Shown: positions 1 through 12,067, counted from the stretch's first letter. The stretch is DNA of 64,000 nucleotides from Gnetum montanum (GCA_015680685.1 MNCI01002098.1:482457-546456); one strand, 5' to 3'. Numbers and translations: made by a program. The notes: generated by a model not told the origin, from the sequence alone.

Positions 1-134
1 GCTACACTAGCCAGGATTGGGAAATGAAGGAAGTGCCGCCTCTTATTTATAGATATGGTGGCGGGACGCGATATCGCGTACGCGATATCGCATGGGATGC
101 GATATCGTGACCCAATGCAAGTCGCGTCTCATCA
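1..134 (-). mobile_element. End of a minus-oriented LTR of the E family
   Basis: This stretch reads like the right-hand end of the minus-oriented LTRs seen at 39,100-39,208 and 60,360-60,451. It has a TATTTATAG box (a TATA box on the minus strand), then an array of GATATCG/CGATATCG palindromes, then a terminal CATCA. It stops at 134, where differently oriented LTR sequence begins. The left part lies outside the window. Confidence 0.6.
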
Positions 135-801
135 AACAGTTAGTGAGTGCCAGCAGAGTGGATCTATGTTAGCTGTATGGAGTCTTAATCAAGTGGCAAT
201 GTACTTGAACATATTCTATGAATAGCAATAAGATTGAGATTGATTCTTATTCCTTAGAGTACTTTGACTTATATTAAATTTAATTTTAATGCAATTTACT
301 TTTCATGTACTTAGTTAATATTTACATTTCCATGTACATTAATGAATTGGTAGAATGAGCGTAACCCGTTTCAAGCATAGACACGTATTCGTTTGGTAAC
401 CCCAGTAGTGTTATTGCTTGATTCGCCCAAAAGCATAGCACTTGGTAATCCCAGTAGTGGATACATGAGTTGAAATTGTGTACAACAAGCTGGAAATGGA
501 CACTCATTGCTCATAGGCTAGTTTAGACTTTACTTTCTATTGTTAATTAGCTTAATTAATTAATTTCTTCATTATCATTAGAAGTAGCATAAGGCCGAAC
601 AACATCAATTATCATATGCCTCACTTTGGACTAAACCATATGTGACGAAGCTACCACTAGTCTAAGTGGGAAGATAGCGAATTGTAGTCAAGACATAATG
701 ATCTAGATGCACAACTAGTCTCATCCATGGAATTTGACCAGATCATGCATAAACACTTGTGATTCGTATGGTTGGGCGTAGGGGTACCTCGTTGCTCATC
801 A
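135..801 (+). mobile_element. Truncated plus-strand LTR, downstream part
   Basis: It aligns along its length with the E2 3' LTR at about 17,475-18,137. Shared landmarks are AGTGAGTGCC near the start, AAGATTGATTCTTATTCC, TGGTAATCCCAGTAGTGGA and the terminal GGGGTACCTC...CTCATCA. The upstream promoter part is missing, and no primer-binding site follows the terminal CATCA. It is therefore a truncated solo LTR or a 3' LTR remnant. By eye it is roughly 80% identical to the E2 LTR. Confidence 0.75.
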
Positions 802-1428
802 ATTGTACAGGCTCTTACTCCCTCAAAATGGCCATTGTTCTCAAACTTGTCTAGGTACATGCTTCTTCATTCACACTCCTTGTTACCAATTAGTGTGAAA
901 ATAAATAGGCATTACATGTTTTGAATAAATAGCAGAAAGGGACTCCACGTCAAATTTACACCTTGGTTGAAAGGTTTTAAGGATAAGGAAAAACAGCAAA
1001 CAAGTTGTCTTCGAATTAAAGAATAGAAAAATCACTTTCTAGGTATTGATTTTTCATTAAAAGCAATGTGTTTAAATGTTTTAAAGTTTAACAAAAAAAT
1101 TTTATTATCTTGAGTGAAATTCAATTTAAGTTTACATTAAACGTGAAAGTTAAAATGTTGATTTTAAATATTACATGCAAAATCTTTTTAATAAACCTCA
1201 CAAAAGAACAAAACGGCTACCTTGAATCCAACAACCAAAAACACGCGAATATTTTTAAAATAACAGTAGTTAAATAATTCCCTTGTGAGTTCCTGTACGC
1301 AATAAAAATTTACGGTTCTAAATTTCCATAATTCCATAATGAATTGTTCCACCAAAATCGTAACAAGAAGATATACTGATCAGTTGTTACTTCTTCTTTT
1401 TTTCCGTATCAATTTATCATCATCATGT
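802..1428. other. AT-rich spacer without a recognised feature
   Basis: This AT-rich sequence lies between the truncated LTR and the 3' end of the kinase remnant. I see no open reading frame of interest and no repeat shared with the rest of the window. The last 30 bases before the kinase stop hold a short T-rich run. Confidence 0.5.
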
Positions 1429-2230
1429 TCATTCATAATGCTGCTCGTTCTCCTGCTGCCTCCTCTGCATATCACTCAAGACATGAGCGTATTTCTGCAT
1501 GGGCGTTAGAATCCCAAAAAACGGATCCAACAGAGCATCGCAGGCCTTAATCCTCATCTCCGGATTCCACCAACACAGACGTTGAATAAGATCCACACCA
1601 AAACTATTAACCACACTTTTCTTCAATCTCAGACTGATTCTCTTACCATCATTCATCAAACTGCTGTTGCTGTTGCTGTTGCTGTTGCTCCCTCATTTTG
1701 GAAAGCTGTAGCCAGCGGCCCTGGCAAGTTCGAACCCCTGCGGCCACTCCTCAGCAACTGGACTACCCATAACAGCACAGACAGCATCAAGATTATGACG
1801 ACAAGCATTCCCAAAAAATGGAACCCCAACCGTGAAAATCTCTGCACCTGTAACTCCGACGGACCAAATATCGGCCGCGAAGTTGTAATTCTTGGCATGC
1901 AGGACAAGTTCCAGTGCTCTGTAGGAACGCGTGCCGATCTTTCCTCTGTTATTTTTGGTGGTGTTAGGATTCATCTTGGCAGTGGAGGTGAAGTTGCAGA
2001 GCTTGATGTTTCCGTCGGGGAAGACGAGGATGTTGTGCGGATTTATGTCGCCATGGCAGAGGCCGAGCTCGTGGAGTTTGCAGAGGTGGTACAGCAATTG
2101 GAATGCGAGGTTGGCGATTTCGTGGATTGATAATTTGCAGGTTTTGATGTGGTGCTGCAGGTCGCTGCGCACAACTTCTGTGACCATGTACGTGTAGCGG
2201 CCCTCGTTGAAGCAATCCAACATGCTGATA
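1429..2230 (-). pseudogene. Last exon of a CMGC-like protein kinase, degenerate
   Basis: The minus frame gives most of a kinase C-lobe. It resembles the CMGC group, perhaps the MAK/MHK branch, from the 'MGSP..EEWPQGFELA' and 'DLIQRLCWWNPEMRI' blocks. The catalytic loop is HGDINPHN (usual HRDxKPxN), keeping the Asp but losing the Arg and Lys. The DFG triplet is NFT, so metal binding should be lost, and APE reads ALE. A TGA at 1,693-1,695 interrupts the frame just before a GCTGTT repeat. Kinase homology then resumes in the same frame to a stop at 1,429. TTGCAG at 2,231-2,236 (minus strand) is a plausible splice acceptor, making this an unspliced exon rather than a processed copy. No N-lobe exons are visible. 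The base composition is clearly more GC-rich than its surroundings. It is either a recent pseudogene or a pseudokinase truncated at the TGA. Confidence 0.7.
1661..1690. repeat. GCTGTT hexanucleotide microsatellite
   Basis: About four to five perfect GCTGTT units lie inside the kinase remnant. On the coding (minus) strand they encode alternating Asn-Ser, directly downstream of the premature TGA. They probably represent an expanded loop between two C-lobe helices. Confidence 0.85.
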
Positions 2231-2450
2231 CTGCAACAGTTAAGAAGGTTTTCAGTGAAATATAACAATTATGGCCTTATTTTCTGTTTTCTTTTTAATA
2301 TTTTTTAATTAAGAAATTTAGATTTGAGGTTGTGTTTTCCTTTTTCACTTTTTCTTAATTTCATATTTCATTTTTAAAATATGAAGTTGAAAATCAAAAT
2401 TATTTAACCAACAAATTTTTTTAGGAAGGGAAAGGTGTTGACACACTAAA
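2231..2450 (-). other. Putative intron remnant of the kinase gene
   Basis: This T-rich sequence lies immediately upstream (minus strand) of the kinase exon and ends in a TTGCAG acceptor. It is cut off at 2,451 by the LTR of the next element, so the donor site and earlier exons are not visible. The intron assignment is an inference from the acceptor and the kinase homology. Confidence 0.4.
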
Positions 2451-3666
2451 TGTAACAACATTGCCCTGAACGTTGTCACCCCAAGGAATTCTCTTAGATC
2501 CAATGGATCTACAGTGGCGGAAGACCTGGGAATATGCCTCAAGCAAGCAAGCAACTCAAGAGTGAGTGCAAGTAGAATCACAGCTTCTTAACATATATGG
2601 CAACGCACCTCACGGAGGGTAATCAACTCCAAAACAAGGGCAATGCAAACAAGCACACACACAACCTTGTAGACAACATCAGTGGGAGGGGAAACAATGC
2701 ACCTACAAGGGAAGGTGTCTCACCCCCAGATCCCTCACGATCTGGTACAAGGTGTGGCCTGGCACCACACCAAAACTATCTAGTCTTAACTACCTACATA
2801 TCTATGTCCGTCATAGAATCAAGGCCATGTAGTTCTATGCAGTGAGGGGGGGATGAAGAGGACTTAAAAGAGAGTTACAACAGGAGGGTGTCCTGTTGCT
2901 AGCTTGGTACTGCCAAGCTAGGAAGGATTTTCTAACACTTGAGTCACCCGAGGGCACCTCAAAGTGTTCCATGGCCCCTGAACCATGGGGAGAGCCTAGG
3001 AGAACCATCACCCTAGGACATCTCTCACAATCCTCTCCCACACAAAGAAGCGATGTCCTTAGAGCAGGGCCTAGGATAGCATCGATAGTACATTTTTGTG
3101 TGGGTTTGGAACTCCATCAATTCAGGGGATCCGTCAACTCCTCTGATGCCAGGCTTGAAGGAAGATACCAATCCCAACACCTGATACGTCCTTCCATCCA
3201 ATGCCTTAAATGAAACGCAAGGGCAATTTGAGGAAGCCCAAAGACTTCCCTACTCTATAATGAGCAAGAGAGTCCAACCTTAAGGGCCAACGTCTCTAAG
3301 GCGTCCCCTAGATTTGTCCCTTTTGAGGGTCTAGAGACATATCTTCTTGCATAAACCCATACTTATGCAAGAAAATAACTCCTCTTCCACAAGTCCTGCC
3401 GAGTTCCTTTGTGAATGGCATCTCAGCACCCATTGATCTTTTTTTTTTGTTTTTTTTTATTCATCGATTTTGAGAGCTCACCAAGGCCACTACCCATGGT
3501 GAGGGACATCAAACCAAGAGGAAGGACATGCTCCGAAAGAGCCATGTCTCCGCAAGCAACTCATGCTTGCCAAAACGCCATGTTTTGCTACTCACATCCA
3601 GACCCATGGGGTCTCACCAATGTAACCATCTAAGCACTAATGCCACGTGCATCTGTGCCATGCGCA
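2451..3666 (-). mobile_element. 3' LTR of a non-coding LTR retrotransposon (LARD-like)
   Basis: Positions 2,451-3,040 are repeated at 8,396-8,974 with high identity. Both copies start TGTAACAACATTGCCC on the plus strand, which is the ...GTTGTTACA end of a minus-oriented LTR. The probable other end is at 3,666: TGCGCATGG on the minus strand, directly after a GGGAAAAAAA polypurine tract at 3,667-3,676. That gives an LTR of about 1.2 kb. The outer end is well supported by the second copy. The inner end rests only on the TG plus polypurine pattern. Confidence 0.7.
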
Positions 3667-6600
3667 TTTTTTTCCCATCATGTCTGTTCTAGCTAGTATG
3701 AAGGGAGTCAAGCATGCTCTCCCTTCTAAACAAGGTACAAGGGAAAATCTTTTGATCTTGACCTTGCCATTTGCAAACACCAGCATTGCATACCTCAATT
3801 CACCATCCAACCATATTCCATAGCCACATCAAGAGAGAAGATCCAAAAATCTGTTTGGAAACTTCTCCAAGAGGCTATCATACAACAAGCCCAAACTATC
3901 ATCAACACCTCTTGTGATTGTCCAACATCGAGAATGACTACATGAATGTTAAAATAACTGGAGGATCTATTGGGCAATCAGCCCCATGACAATCCTCCAT
4001 ACACACATCTCATGTCAACTGTAAGCACATCATCGAATGCAACCATAATATCCTGTTCATGGAGAAGGATCAACCACACTTGCTACATACAAGCTATCCT
4101 TGCCACTCCAAGTTATGGGACAAGCATCATTTTGATCACTAGGTCTCAAAAAGAATATAGAGTCACCTTTGAGAGAAACCAGATCATGAATGCTCCAAGG
4201 AACATCAAGGTTCCCAAAATTTGAATTTCCCCACTGTATCAAGAACGACTGCCAATCTTGTGATCAATACTTTTCATTAGATTTTTCCACTTGCAAGAAG
4301 GATCCTCTTTGGGAGGTTCTTGCATAGGTAAGTATAGTAGCCTAGCTACACCTTACCCATAATACATGCCCAGGTAGTCAATATAGCCAATAGAACCATA
4401 TCATTGAACTGTTACCTGCTGAGGGAAGACATGGGTTCACAAGTCTTACCCAAATTCAATTTCACCTTGAGAACAACTTGAGACACCAAGAAGTTCATCC
4501 CTTTGAAATTTTATTAAGAGGGATTTTCTGTTTCATCTTGGGAGATCTAGGTTCTTGTTTCATGTATCCTAGTCAAGCCCATTTACATCAATTTGTGGTG
4601 GACAAGACTGCACCACTACCTATTATCATTCAACCCAAATGATAGACACAAGTCAACAACAACATTTTTCCCATAGGAGGACTAGGTCATTAAGATAGTT
4701 TTACATGGAATGGGCTTCACCAACATCAATTACAACTCAAAACGCTAAGGGTTTACAATAAGGATGGTCTACCAGAGAACCCCAACAAGAAAGTTCCTCT
4801 AAAGCCCCTAAAAGCTGAGTAGGTACATAAGATCATGCCTTGCTTACAAGAAGGAACATCAACAGTGTGGCCTCACAAAGGAGGTTGCCTAAATTTCACC
4901 TAGGTAACAACATTATATCTCTGAAAACAAACCCCAAGACTTCACGAACATGGGGCAACAGATAGGAACAAGTCCCAAACATCAACTACTTCTAGGTCCC
5001 AAATAGGAGACAACCGTCTCAATACCACCTGCCTTATTATTTCAGGAACTGTAGAGGGCATCCATCAAAATGGAGAAAGATCCCTCATAGAATTAAAGAC
5101 TCACCAAGTAATATCATGTTCAACTCTGCTATCCTACTAGGGAGGTGAGAACACCAACATGAATTAACATTACACCAGAGACATGGGACAATATATTATG
5201 GAGGGACTATGTGATACATCAGTGTACATAAGGGACAGAGTACACGGGAAAATTCAGCAAGACACCATAGCCTATTAGGCACAATGAGTCCCCTATTATG
5301 GAGTCACATCATAGACCACGAAAGCACCAATAAGTCCCAAGCCATGAGAGCGCATCATAGCCCTCCAAAGCACCAAAAGTAATCCGTTACACCAACATGC
5401 ACAAATCTTTAGAAGCCCCCAATCATGAGAGCATAGGCTCAAATGTTTTGAGCACATTCAAGTCGACCAAGCAAGGCCACCAAGAGAAGTCACAATTTCT
5501 GTATTTGTAACATCATTTATTCAAGGATGGACCATCATCCCAACATTTGCACAACTACTCCACGATCACATCCAACATGGAAGAGCGAGTCTAGGTGCCA
5601 ATAGCTAGAACTCAACTCTACTCCATAGCTAGACATCGCAACATCACATTGATTTGAATTTCAGTCTGCCATTCTAATTCACATGGCCATAGCGAACCAC
5701 CCATTATCAAGATCATGCACATCGAACCAATTTGTTTGTATTTCAAGCTACATACCACCATCGATCATCAATGGGTAAGATCTTTGCCAGTCCAAGAACA
5801 CAAGAGAAAGTGTTCCCAAGATTTGTTCTATCTCAAGGACGTTCACCAATGAACACGCCATCTAGACATGCTAACATCACCAAGAACACATGACACCAGC
5901 TCAAGAGCACAATGGGCAAGGACATGCCCTGGTCCGTTCATTACAAGACTATATCGCAACTAAAGAATTTCCCATGAGGTTTTTAGCAGAAGTATACATC
6001 AAGGCACAAAGGTCATTTACAACATATATAGAAGGTGCTTCAAAAATAGCACCAAGAAAACACCATACATCAAGCTTCACCTTGTCATAGGGTATGGCAT
6101 AGGCCTACAACAAGGAGACAACTAAGTCACATAAGGCAATACATCTAGCACTTTTGAGTGCATACTGTTGAATTCAAAATATCATAAGGATACATTTCAT
6201 ACACTTGAGGATAGGAATACATTTTAATGAAAACATACATGGTATTTGGGAATGCTACCCCAAGCCTAGAAGGCTATAGGAAAAACTACCCAAGCCCATC
6301 CTAGGCTGAAGGATTTAGGCCACCAGGAGCATACCATGAAAGAACCATGTTGTTCTGAGAAAAACCTATCTCTATCATGAAGCATAAACTATTTGTCACA
6401 CTGCACCATTGTCTCAAAATGTACATGATCAATCTTCACACTGAACCTACTACATGACTACTATCAAACGAAAATGATTCAGGACACGAACGCAATGATT
6501 GAATAATGAAACACCACAACTAAGTATCCACCACCTGCCATAGTGGAACTTCAATGCATTGGCCACTCTTGGGCCACCAGTATCTAGCATGGCCAAGGAT

Positions 6601-8395
6601 ACCATTTCATGCCATTTGCTAGCTCTATATCTGTAGGGTCTAGGATAGAATTCTATCCTGTATTAGTGCTAACCTAGCACAGAAAGGCAAACAAATCATA
6701 ATGTACCTACTGATTCATCACAACCAAGGTACTAATAAATCCGCAACCCAATGTTGGGATTCTGAGACCAAATAATCAATTCATGAAGGTCTCAAGAGCA
6801 CATATCTTCCCCATAGACATAGTGCTCATAGAATCAACTAAGGTCACCAATGGCCGCATCTTTGTACCTGTGCTACCTACAAACACTAAGACAAAAGATT
6901 AGAAACATAGAAGTTAGCAAGAACATGATCAACACATCAACCTCACACACAACCATCAAGCATGATCATATAATAGAGTAATATAACTATTGCAACATCA
7001 TAAAAAGCAAGACCTCAGCAACATGCATAGAGATCAATCATGCAAAACATTGATGGATCAATTAGATATGCTCAAACAAACAATTTTATATGAGGCACAT
7101 CCAAAGAGAGCTAGCACACTCTCATAATTCCAAGATTCATATACAACAATCATTCCCAGCAACTAACACTGGTTTCAACCAAGATCAAAATCTTAACATA
7201 ATCATATGAGGCATGGGAAATAGAGAATCATCATCTCAACTCAAAAATAAGATGGAAGACCAAGGTCTATCCAAGAACAAGTCTGCATAAAACCAATTCT
7301 CACAATGACGAGCAACATAACGAAGGATGCGTTCACAAAAAACACTCTCATCAAAAGAGGTGCAGTCTCCACAGGAACCTACAATAGGATGACCCACACT
7401 AGTAGTCTTTGAATCAAAGTGACCAAGAAATGTCACCAATCAAAAGAGTGATGCCACAATCCCAAGGGCAACATAACTAGCTCAAACAAGGGAGCACAAC
7501 TCGTAAAAATCAACAAGGGCAATCATGTCTCACGCACAAGAAGTTTTCAAACAAGAGAACAAACATTTGGCTTTGGGATGGCACAAATGGCCTCAAAATG
7601 CATCCTCAACATTCCCAACAATAAGTCATCATACCATGTAAAACACCAAGCCTTGCATTATGAACAATAGACATGACAAAGATAACACGCATGAAGAATT
7701 TGAAAGCACAATCAAGAAGACACGCATACACAAATAGACAAACATAAAATTGCAAACATGAGCATATGAAGTCTACCAAAAATGGTCTTAATCCACCTAG
7801 AACAAGGCTCACCAAGAGCACATGTCCAAAGGACCTCCATCCTGAGGTACCTAGGAACCATCTTGTCCCAATTTTTATTTTCCCATACTCACTGTATCTA
7901 GCGTGAGTGGGAGTGCAAGAATATCGTATCCTACAGAATGAAAAAAATGCCATCTCAAAACATGTCATTTGGTGGAAACCGAACTGGAGACTCAATCCAA
8001 TTCATCCCAAATGAATCACTAGAGACCAAAGATGAGAGCTCCTTGAGCAAAAAAAATTCTTGAGTTACCAATAGAACTCCTCTCTACTATTTTACATACA
8101 ATCACAACTAGTCCAACCACAAGTAAACAAGTGAAGGACATCACCACAATGCAATTGTTTACATCCTCAAGGAGAGCAACATACATCAGTTGCTCACAAT
8201 TTAACATTTTTCCCCTCATGAAGAGCGTTGAACATTTCCATAAGGCAACTCTTTAAAGAATACATAAGGATATGATCCTAGATCACCAATGTATAACTCT
8301 AAAGGGACCATTAATTGAACAACCTCAATGAAGTAATGCAACCAAAGAGCACATGCATATCACAACACAATTTCAAAAAATGCTCTAATACCATC
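3667..8395 (-). mobile_element. Internal region of the LARD-like element, non-coding
   Basis: About 4.7 kb lie between the two LTR copies. Next to the upper LTR, at about 8,379-8,394, the minus strand reads TGGTATTAGAGCATT. This is a good match to the initiator-Met tRNA primer-binding site (TGGTATCAGAGC) used by many plant LTR elements. Stop codons are frequent in all frames. The longest frames (for example 7,606-7,995 minus, 129 codons) show no gag, protease, integrase or reverse-transcriptase motif. This fits a large retrotransposon derivative mobilised in trans, though a heavily decayed coding element cannot be excluded. Confidence 0.6.
8379..8394 (-). promoter_or_regulatory. Primer-binding site, initiator-Met tRNA type
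   Basis: The minus strand reads TGGTATTAGAGCATT, two bases inside the LTR end at 8,396. This fixes the orientation of the element as minus strand and identifies 8,396-8,974 as its 5' LTR. Confidence 0.7.
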
Positions 8396-8974
8396 TGTAA
8401 CAACATTGCCCCAACATTGTTTGGCATCCCAAGGAATTCTCTAAGATCTAATGGATTTGGTGTGAAATACCTGGAGAATACACCTCAAGCAAGCAAGCAA
8501 CTCAAGAGTGAGTGCAAGCAAAATCACAACCTCTTAATATATATGGCAATGCACCTCATGGAGGGTAACCAACTCCAAAATGAGGACCATGCAAACAAGC
8601 ACACACACAACCTTGTAGACAACATCCGTGGGAGGGGAAATGATGCACCTACAAGGGAAGGTGCCTCACCCCTAGATCCCTCACGATCTAGTACAAGGTG
8701 TGGCCTAGAACTACACCAAAACTATCTAGTCTTAGTTACCTACATATCTACATCTGTCGTAGAATCAAGACCATGTAGTTCTATGTGGTGAGGGGGGGAT
8801 GAAGAGGACTTAGAAGAGAGTTACAATAGGAGGGTGTCTTGTTGCTATCTTTGTACTACTAAGCCAAGATGCATTTTCTAACACTTGAGTCACCCAAGGG
8901 CACCTCAAAGTGTTCCATGGCCCCTGAGCCATGGGGAGAGCCTAGGAGAACCATCACCTTGGGACATCTCTCAC
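8396..8974 (-). mobile_element. 5' LTR of the LARD-like element, truncated
   Basis: This is the second copy of the 2,451-3,040 sequence. It shares the CAAGCAAGCAAGCAACTCAAG block, the CTCACGATCT block and the CCCCTGAGCCATGGGGAGAG block. Similarity ends abruptly at about 8,974, after GGGACATCTCTCACA. Over half of the expected 1.2 kb LTR is therefore missing, and the target duplication cannot be checked. Confidence 0.75.
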
Positions 8975-9504
8975 ACTAAAACTCTTTTTAACAATATATA
9001 CTTTTTTAAGAAATATAGTCAAATTAGAACACTATCCAATTCTACAAAAATCATAAAGTGTATCTAGGATTTCAAAATGTTTAGTTGGCCCAATTTGAGA
9101 GACAATATCCTTTTAACTTTTTCAAAAATCAATGCAATATTCAATAATTCAACAAAACAAGAAACCTTTCAAAATTCAAGAGATGTTGGATTAAAAGAGG
9201 GAGTCCACTTTTGAATAATTAATAAATCATGATAATCATTGAAAACATTAATATCAAGAACCTTAAAAGTTATCATTTCATCAACAAATTCTAACAACAA
9301 AAATGAGTTTGACATATAACATGCATGGACAACATCTAATCCTCAATCTTTCCAAATAAAATTTAAATGACTCAAAAAACTTGAGGAATGAGGTAAATAA
9401 CCTAGAATTTGCATAAAAACATATCTTGTAGAAATTTTCCTGAGTAATAGATTCATATAAATCATTAGGTAACCCATAGAATGAAAAAGATGTAGTGGAT
9501 ATAC
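8975..9504. other. AT-rich stretch, possibly decayed LINE ORF1 upstream part
   Basis: Nothing firm is seen here. Reading the plus strand in mixed frames gives short matches to the DUF4283-type region that precedes the zinc-finger fragment at 9,505, but they are too broken to rely on. Confidence 0.3.
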
Positions 9505-9732
9505 TTGAAGAATCAACTACTAAATTTGGTGGCATTGCATGTAATTCTAAATAGATTCGCTAGAGAAATATTAGATCCACTAAAAAATATCATTCTACAT
9601 GTTGGCAAAATTGATTATATACAAAAATTTGTTTGTTACAATATTCCAAAGTCATGTCACTATTATCATGGAGAGGATCATATGTTTGATTTATGCCATT
9701 TTATGCTTCGAAAAAACACTATGCAAGCATGA
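9505..9732 (+). pseudogene. Fragment resembling LINE ORF1 CCHC region
   Basis: The plus frame ends in a Cys/His cluster, IPKSCHYYHGEDHMFDLC, after a 'VGKIDYIQKFVCYNIP' stretch. This spacing is what plant L1-type ORF1 proteins show at the end of their DUF4283 domain: a conserved 'Y.n.P..C..C...GH....C' zinc knuckle used for RNA binding. One Cys reads Tyr here. The frame is short and isolated, and no endonuclease or reverse transcriptase follows. It is taken as a relic, with low to moderate confidence. Confidence 0.4.
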
Positions 9733-9739
9733 CAGCACC

Positions 9740-10640
9740 AAGCTACTACAAACATTACTATGATTTATTCTATAAATGTTGTATATCCTACTAAGGTTCC
9801 TTTTCTACAAATGTTGTAGATCCTACAATGATTTTTTCTATTGATGTTTCAATAGTTAGCACACCCTTTTCTTTTACTATTGTTCAACAAAATGTACTAT
9901 TAAGTAAGGTTCCAATTAAATAAATTTCCAAGAATTCTTTAATAATTAAGGAGAAATAAATATTTTTTCCTAAGGTCTTACAAAAACCTATTTTTGATTC
10001 AAATGGTTTCTAAATGATTCTTCATAATAAAAAAAAACATTGAGGAAATCTATCTATTGGTGATTACATGCCAAATCTTTAAAATGGATAACATGTTCAA
10101 GATATCTTAACTACTAATAGTACATTTTCTACTATTGGTTATGATATGGAGACCATATCCTTTGGTAATGTTGATTTTTCCGTCCTATCCTTGTCCATGC
10201 CATATTTTTCGTTGTCATCACTTTCACCTCTGCTATCACCTATGGCTCCATTGCCACTACCACTATCAAAGTACATGCCACTGAAACCATCACTAAAAAA
10301 TTTTCTAGGATTTTTAGTAGTTCCTTAGTATCCATGAACACATTGGACACTTGAAGTACTATGCACCCCAATCTCCTAAGAACCATACACTTTAACCTTC
10401 TGAGCAACACTCCAACTTTCATCAGCGTTCTTAGCAATAAGAAAAAAGCTCATCAATTGATGAAAAAATTTCAAAAGCCCAACAATTGATGGAAAAATTT
10501 GAAATTCCATTAGGTGATGGAAAAATTCAAGTTTCAAAAATTGACATCCATGAAGAAAAAATTTAAATATGAATACATGATCAAATTTAACCAACCACTC
10601 ATATTAATCATTTGATAGTAGCTAAGAAAAAAATTCCATA
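9740..10640. other. Low-complexity region with imperfect short repeats
   Basis: No gene is recognised. Positions 10,440-10,560 contain several imperfect repeats of an 'AATTGATGGAAAAATTTGAAA'-like unit. The 60-70 codon frames here lack family motifs. Confidence 0.4.
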
Positions 10641-11397
10641 ATTAAGTGTGCTCATCCTTGAGTAGTATTGGGATGGATGATCTCTCAAAAAGCTCTTTAG
10701 AAATCTCAAAACTTATACCCAAACTTTTGGACATTACAAGCCACAACTTTTCATTTCAAAAGCCTTTTTTGGAAAATGAAAAGTCATTTTCGGCATATTT
10801 TGAACTTCCACACTCAATGGTAAATTCAAATTTCCCTTATGAAGCTATAAAAATTAATTTTTAATCACTATCCCAAAATTAGCCTCAAGACTCTTGGAGG
10901 CTCAATTTAGCATAACTCATGAATACAATATTTGTTTCTAACATATAAATAGTTATTTCAACATTTTTGTAGCTTTCTAAACCCAATGGTAATGTTAGAT
11001 TGGTCATCTGGCTAGCTAATAATTAGGTGAAATCTTAAATCATGTCTAATAATTTAATTGTGGGAAATAACAAATCTAACCCTTTTGGCCACCTTGGGCC
11101 TTAAGATTAGGTGCTTAGAATATGTAGTTAGATAGACCTAGATCACTAACCCCTAGTGTGTCCTTAGTTATATTACTAGAGTCAAAGTCCTAAGAAATGT
11201 AGAAAGGTCATTAGGAATTTATGAAGCATAGCGAAGTCTATACCAATCCAACAAATTGAGTAGTTAAACAAATCATTTGATGATCCAAAATGACAACGAA
11301 GAGATATACCAATTCAACTTGCAACCAAATCATCAATAGCAGACATCAACCATCATGAAGAATCATAATCTTGTTCTAACAAGGCATATGATACCAA
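10641..11397. other. Unassigned spacer next to a copia-type LTR
   Basis: A 72-codon plus frame at 10,646-10,864 is not recognisable. The sequence nearest 11,397 should be the leader of the copia-type element whose 5' LTR follows, but I found no gag start on the minus strand. Confidence 0.35.
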
Positions 11398-11706
11398 TGA
11401 GGAGAAATTTCATAGAGGAGAATACAAGAACAAGAATGAAGGTTGCAACATAATGTTGATTTTATTGATAGGGTAGGGGCCTCCTCCCTCTAACTCAATG
11501 TTAATATTTTCATGAAATGTATGGTTCCCTATCCCAAAGGGAAGGTTTTTTAGAATTGGTTGTAAGGATGAAAACCTACAAAGGCATCCCCAAAACCATT
11601 AGGCCTTTTCTTTTTGTTGATTGGAAGTTTTTCTTCTCTATTGTACTCTTGTTCTTTTGTACTCTAAATTTTTATTTTTAATATATATACTTTTTAGGGT
11701 CCAACA
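11398..11706 (-). mobile_element. Copia-type 5' LTR with primer-binding site
   Basis: On the minus strand the 309-base segment begins TGTTGGACCC and ends CTCCTCA, typical copia LTR ends. It is followed directly (minus strand, 11,397 downward) by TTGGTATCATATGCC, an initiator-Met tRNA primer-binding site. No second LTR or coding part was found, so it is the remaining 5' end of a deleted element. Confidence 0.55.
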
Positions 11707-11816
11707 CCAAAATTATAATATTATAACTTAGTATTACCCACCAAAATTCAACCCATAACTTGAAGTTACCAAATCAATTGTTTTATCATTATGTTAACAT
11801 CTCATTATAAAATCTT
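11704..11816 (-). mobile_element. tRNA-derived SINE, family 1, copy A
   Basis: Read on the minus strand it starts GAGATGTTAACATAATGATAA and holds a B-box-like GGGTTGAATTT. It continues into GGTAATACTAAGTTATAA, matching the body of the copies at 11,905, 20,367 and 21,398. The 3' end abuts or overlaps the copia LTR boundary. It is the most diverged and shortest copy. Confidence 0.6.
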
Positions 11817-11904
11817 GTGGTATAACAAAAGGAATACTCTTCTAGAATATAAATACAAAATAAGTAACTTAGCAATTAAAATTTAAAATTATTTAACTTA
11901 AAAA

Positions 11905-12067
11905 AATATAAATGAGATGTTAGCTTAGTGGTAAGACTCTTAATTTGAAAGCTTTCAAGGCATTGATTTGATTCTAGTGGGCAATGCTAAGTTATAAGGT
12001 TTTAATTGTACTATATATCTTGGGGTGTTCTTATATTATAGTTATTTAGGTATTCCAACATTTTCTC
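11905..12067 (+). mobile_element. tRNA-derived SINE, family 1, copy B
   Basis: The head reads GATGTTAGCTTAGTGGTAAG, with a polymerase III A-box-like TTAGCTTAGTGG. A B-box-like GATTTGATTCTAG follows about 35 bases later. The tail CAATGCTAAGTTATAAGGTT...CTTGGGGTGT...TTATAGTTATTT is shared with the other copies. Flanks TATTTAACTTAAAAA (about 11,890) and TATTTAACCTTAAAAA (12,068) look like a target-site duplication of about 15 bases, as expected for LINE-driven insertion. There is no poly(A) tail. Confidence 0.75.

Noticed and set aside
1582-2130. 182-codon plus-strand frame over the kinase remnant
   Set aside because: It is antisense to the kinase frame, and its Ala/Val run comes from the GCTGTT repeat. 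The minus strand carries all family similarity.
7606-7995. 129-codon minus frame in the LARD-like element
   Set aside because: No family motif, Cys/Phe-rich translation of a C-rich complementary strand, no conserved neighbours. Probably chance.
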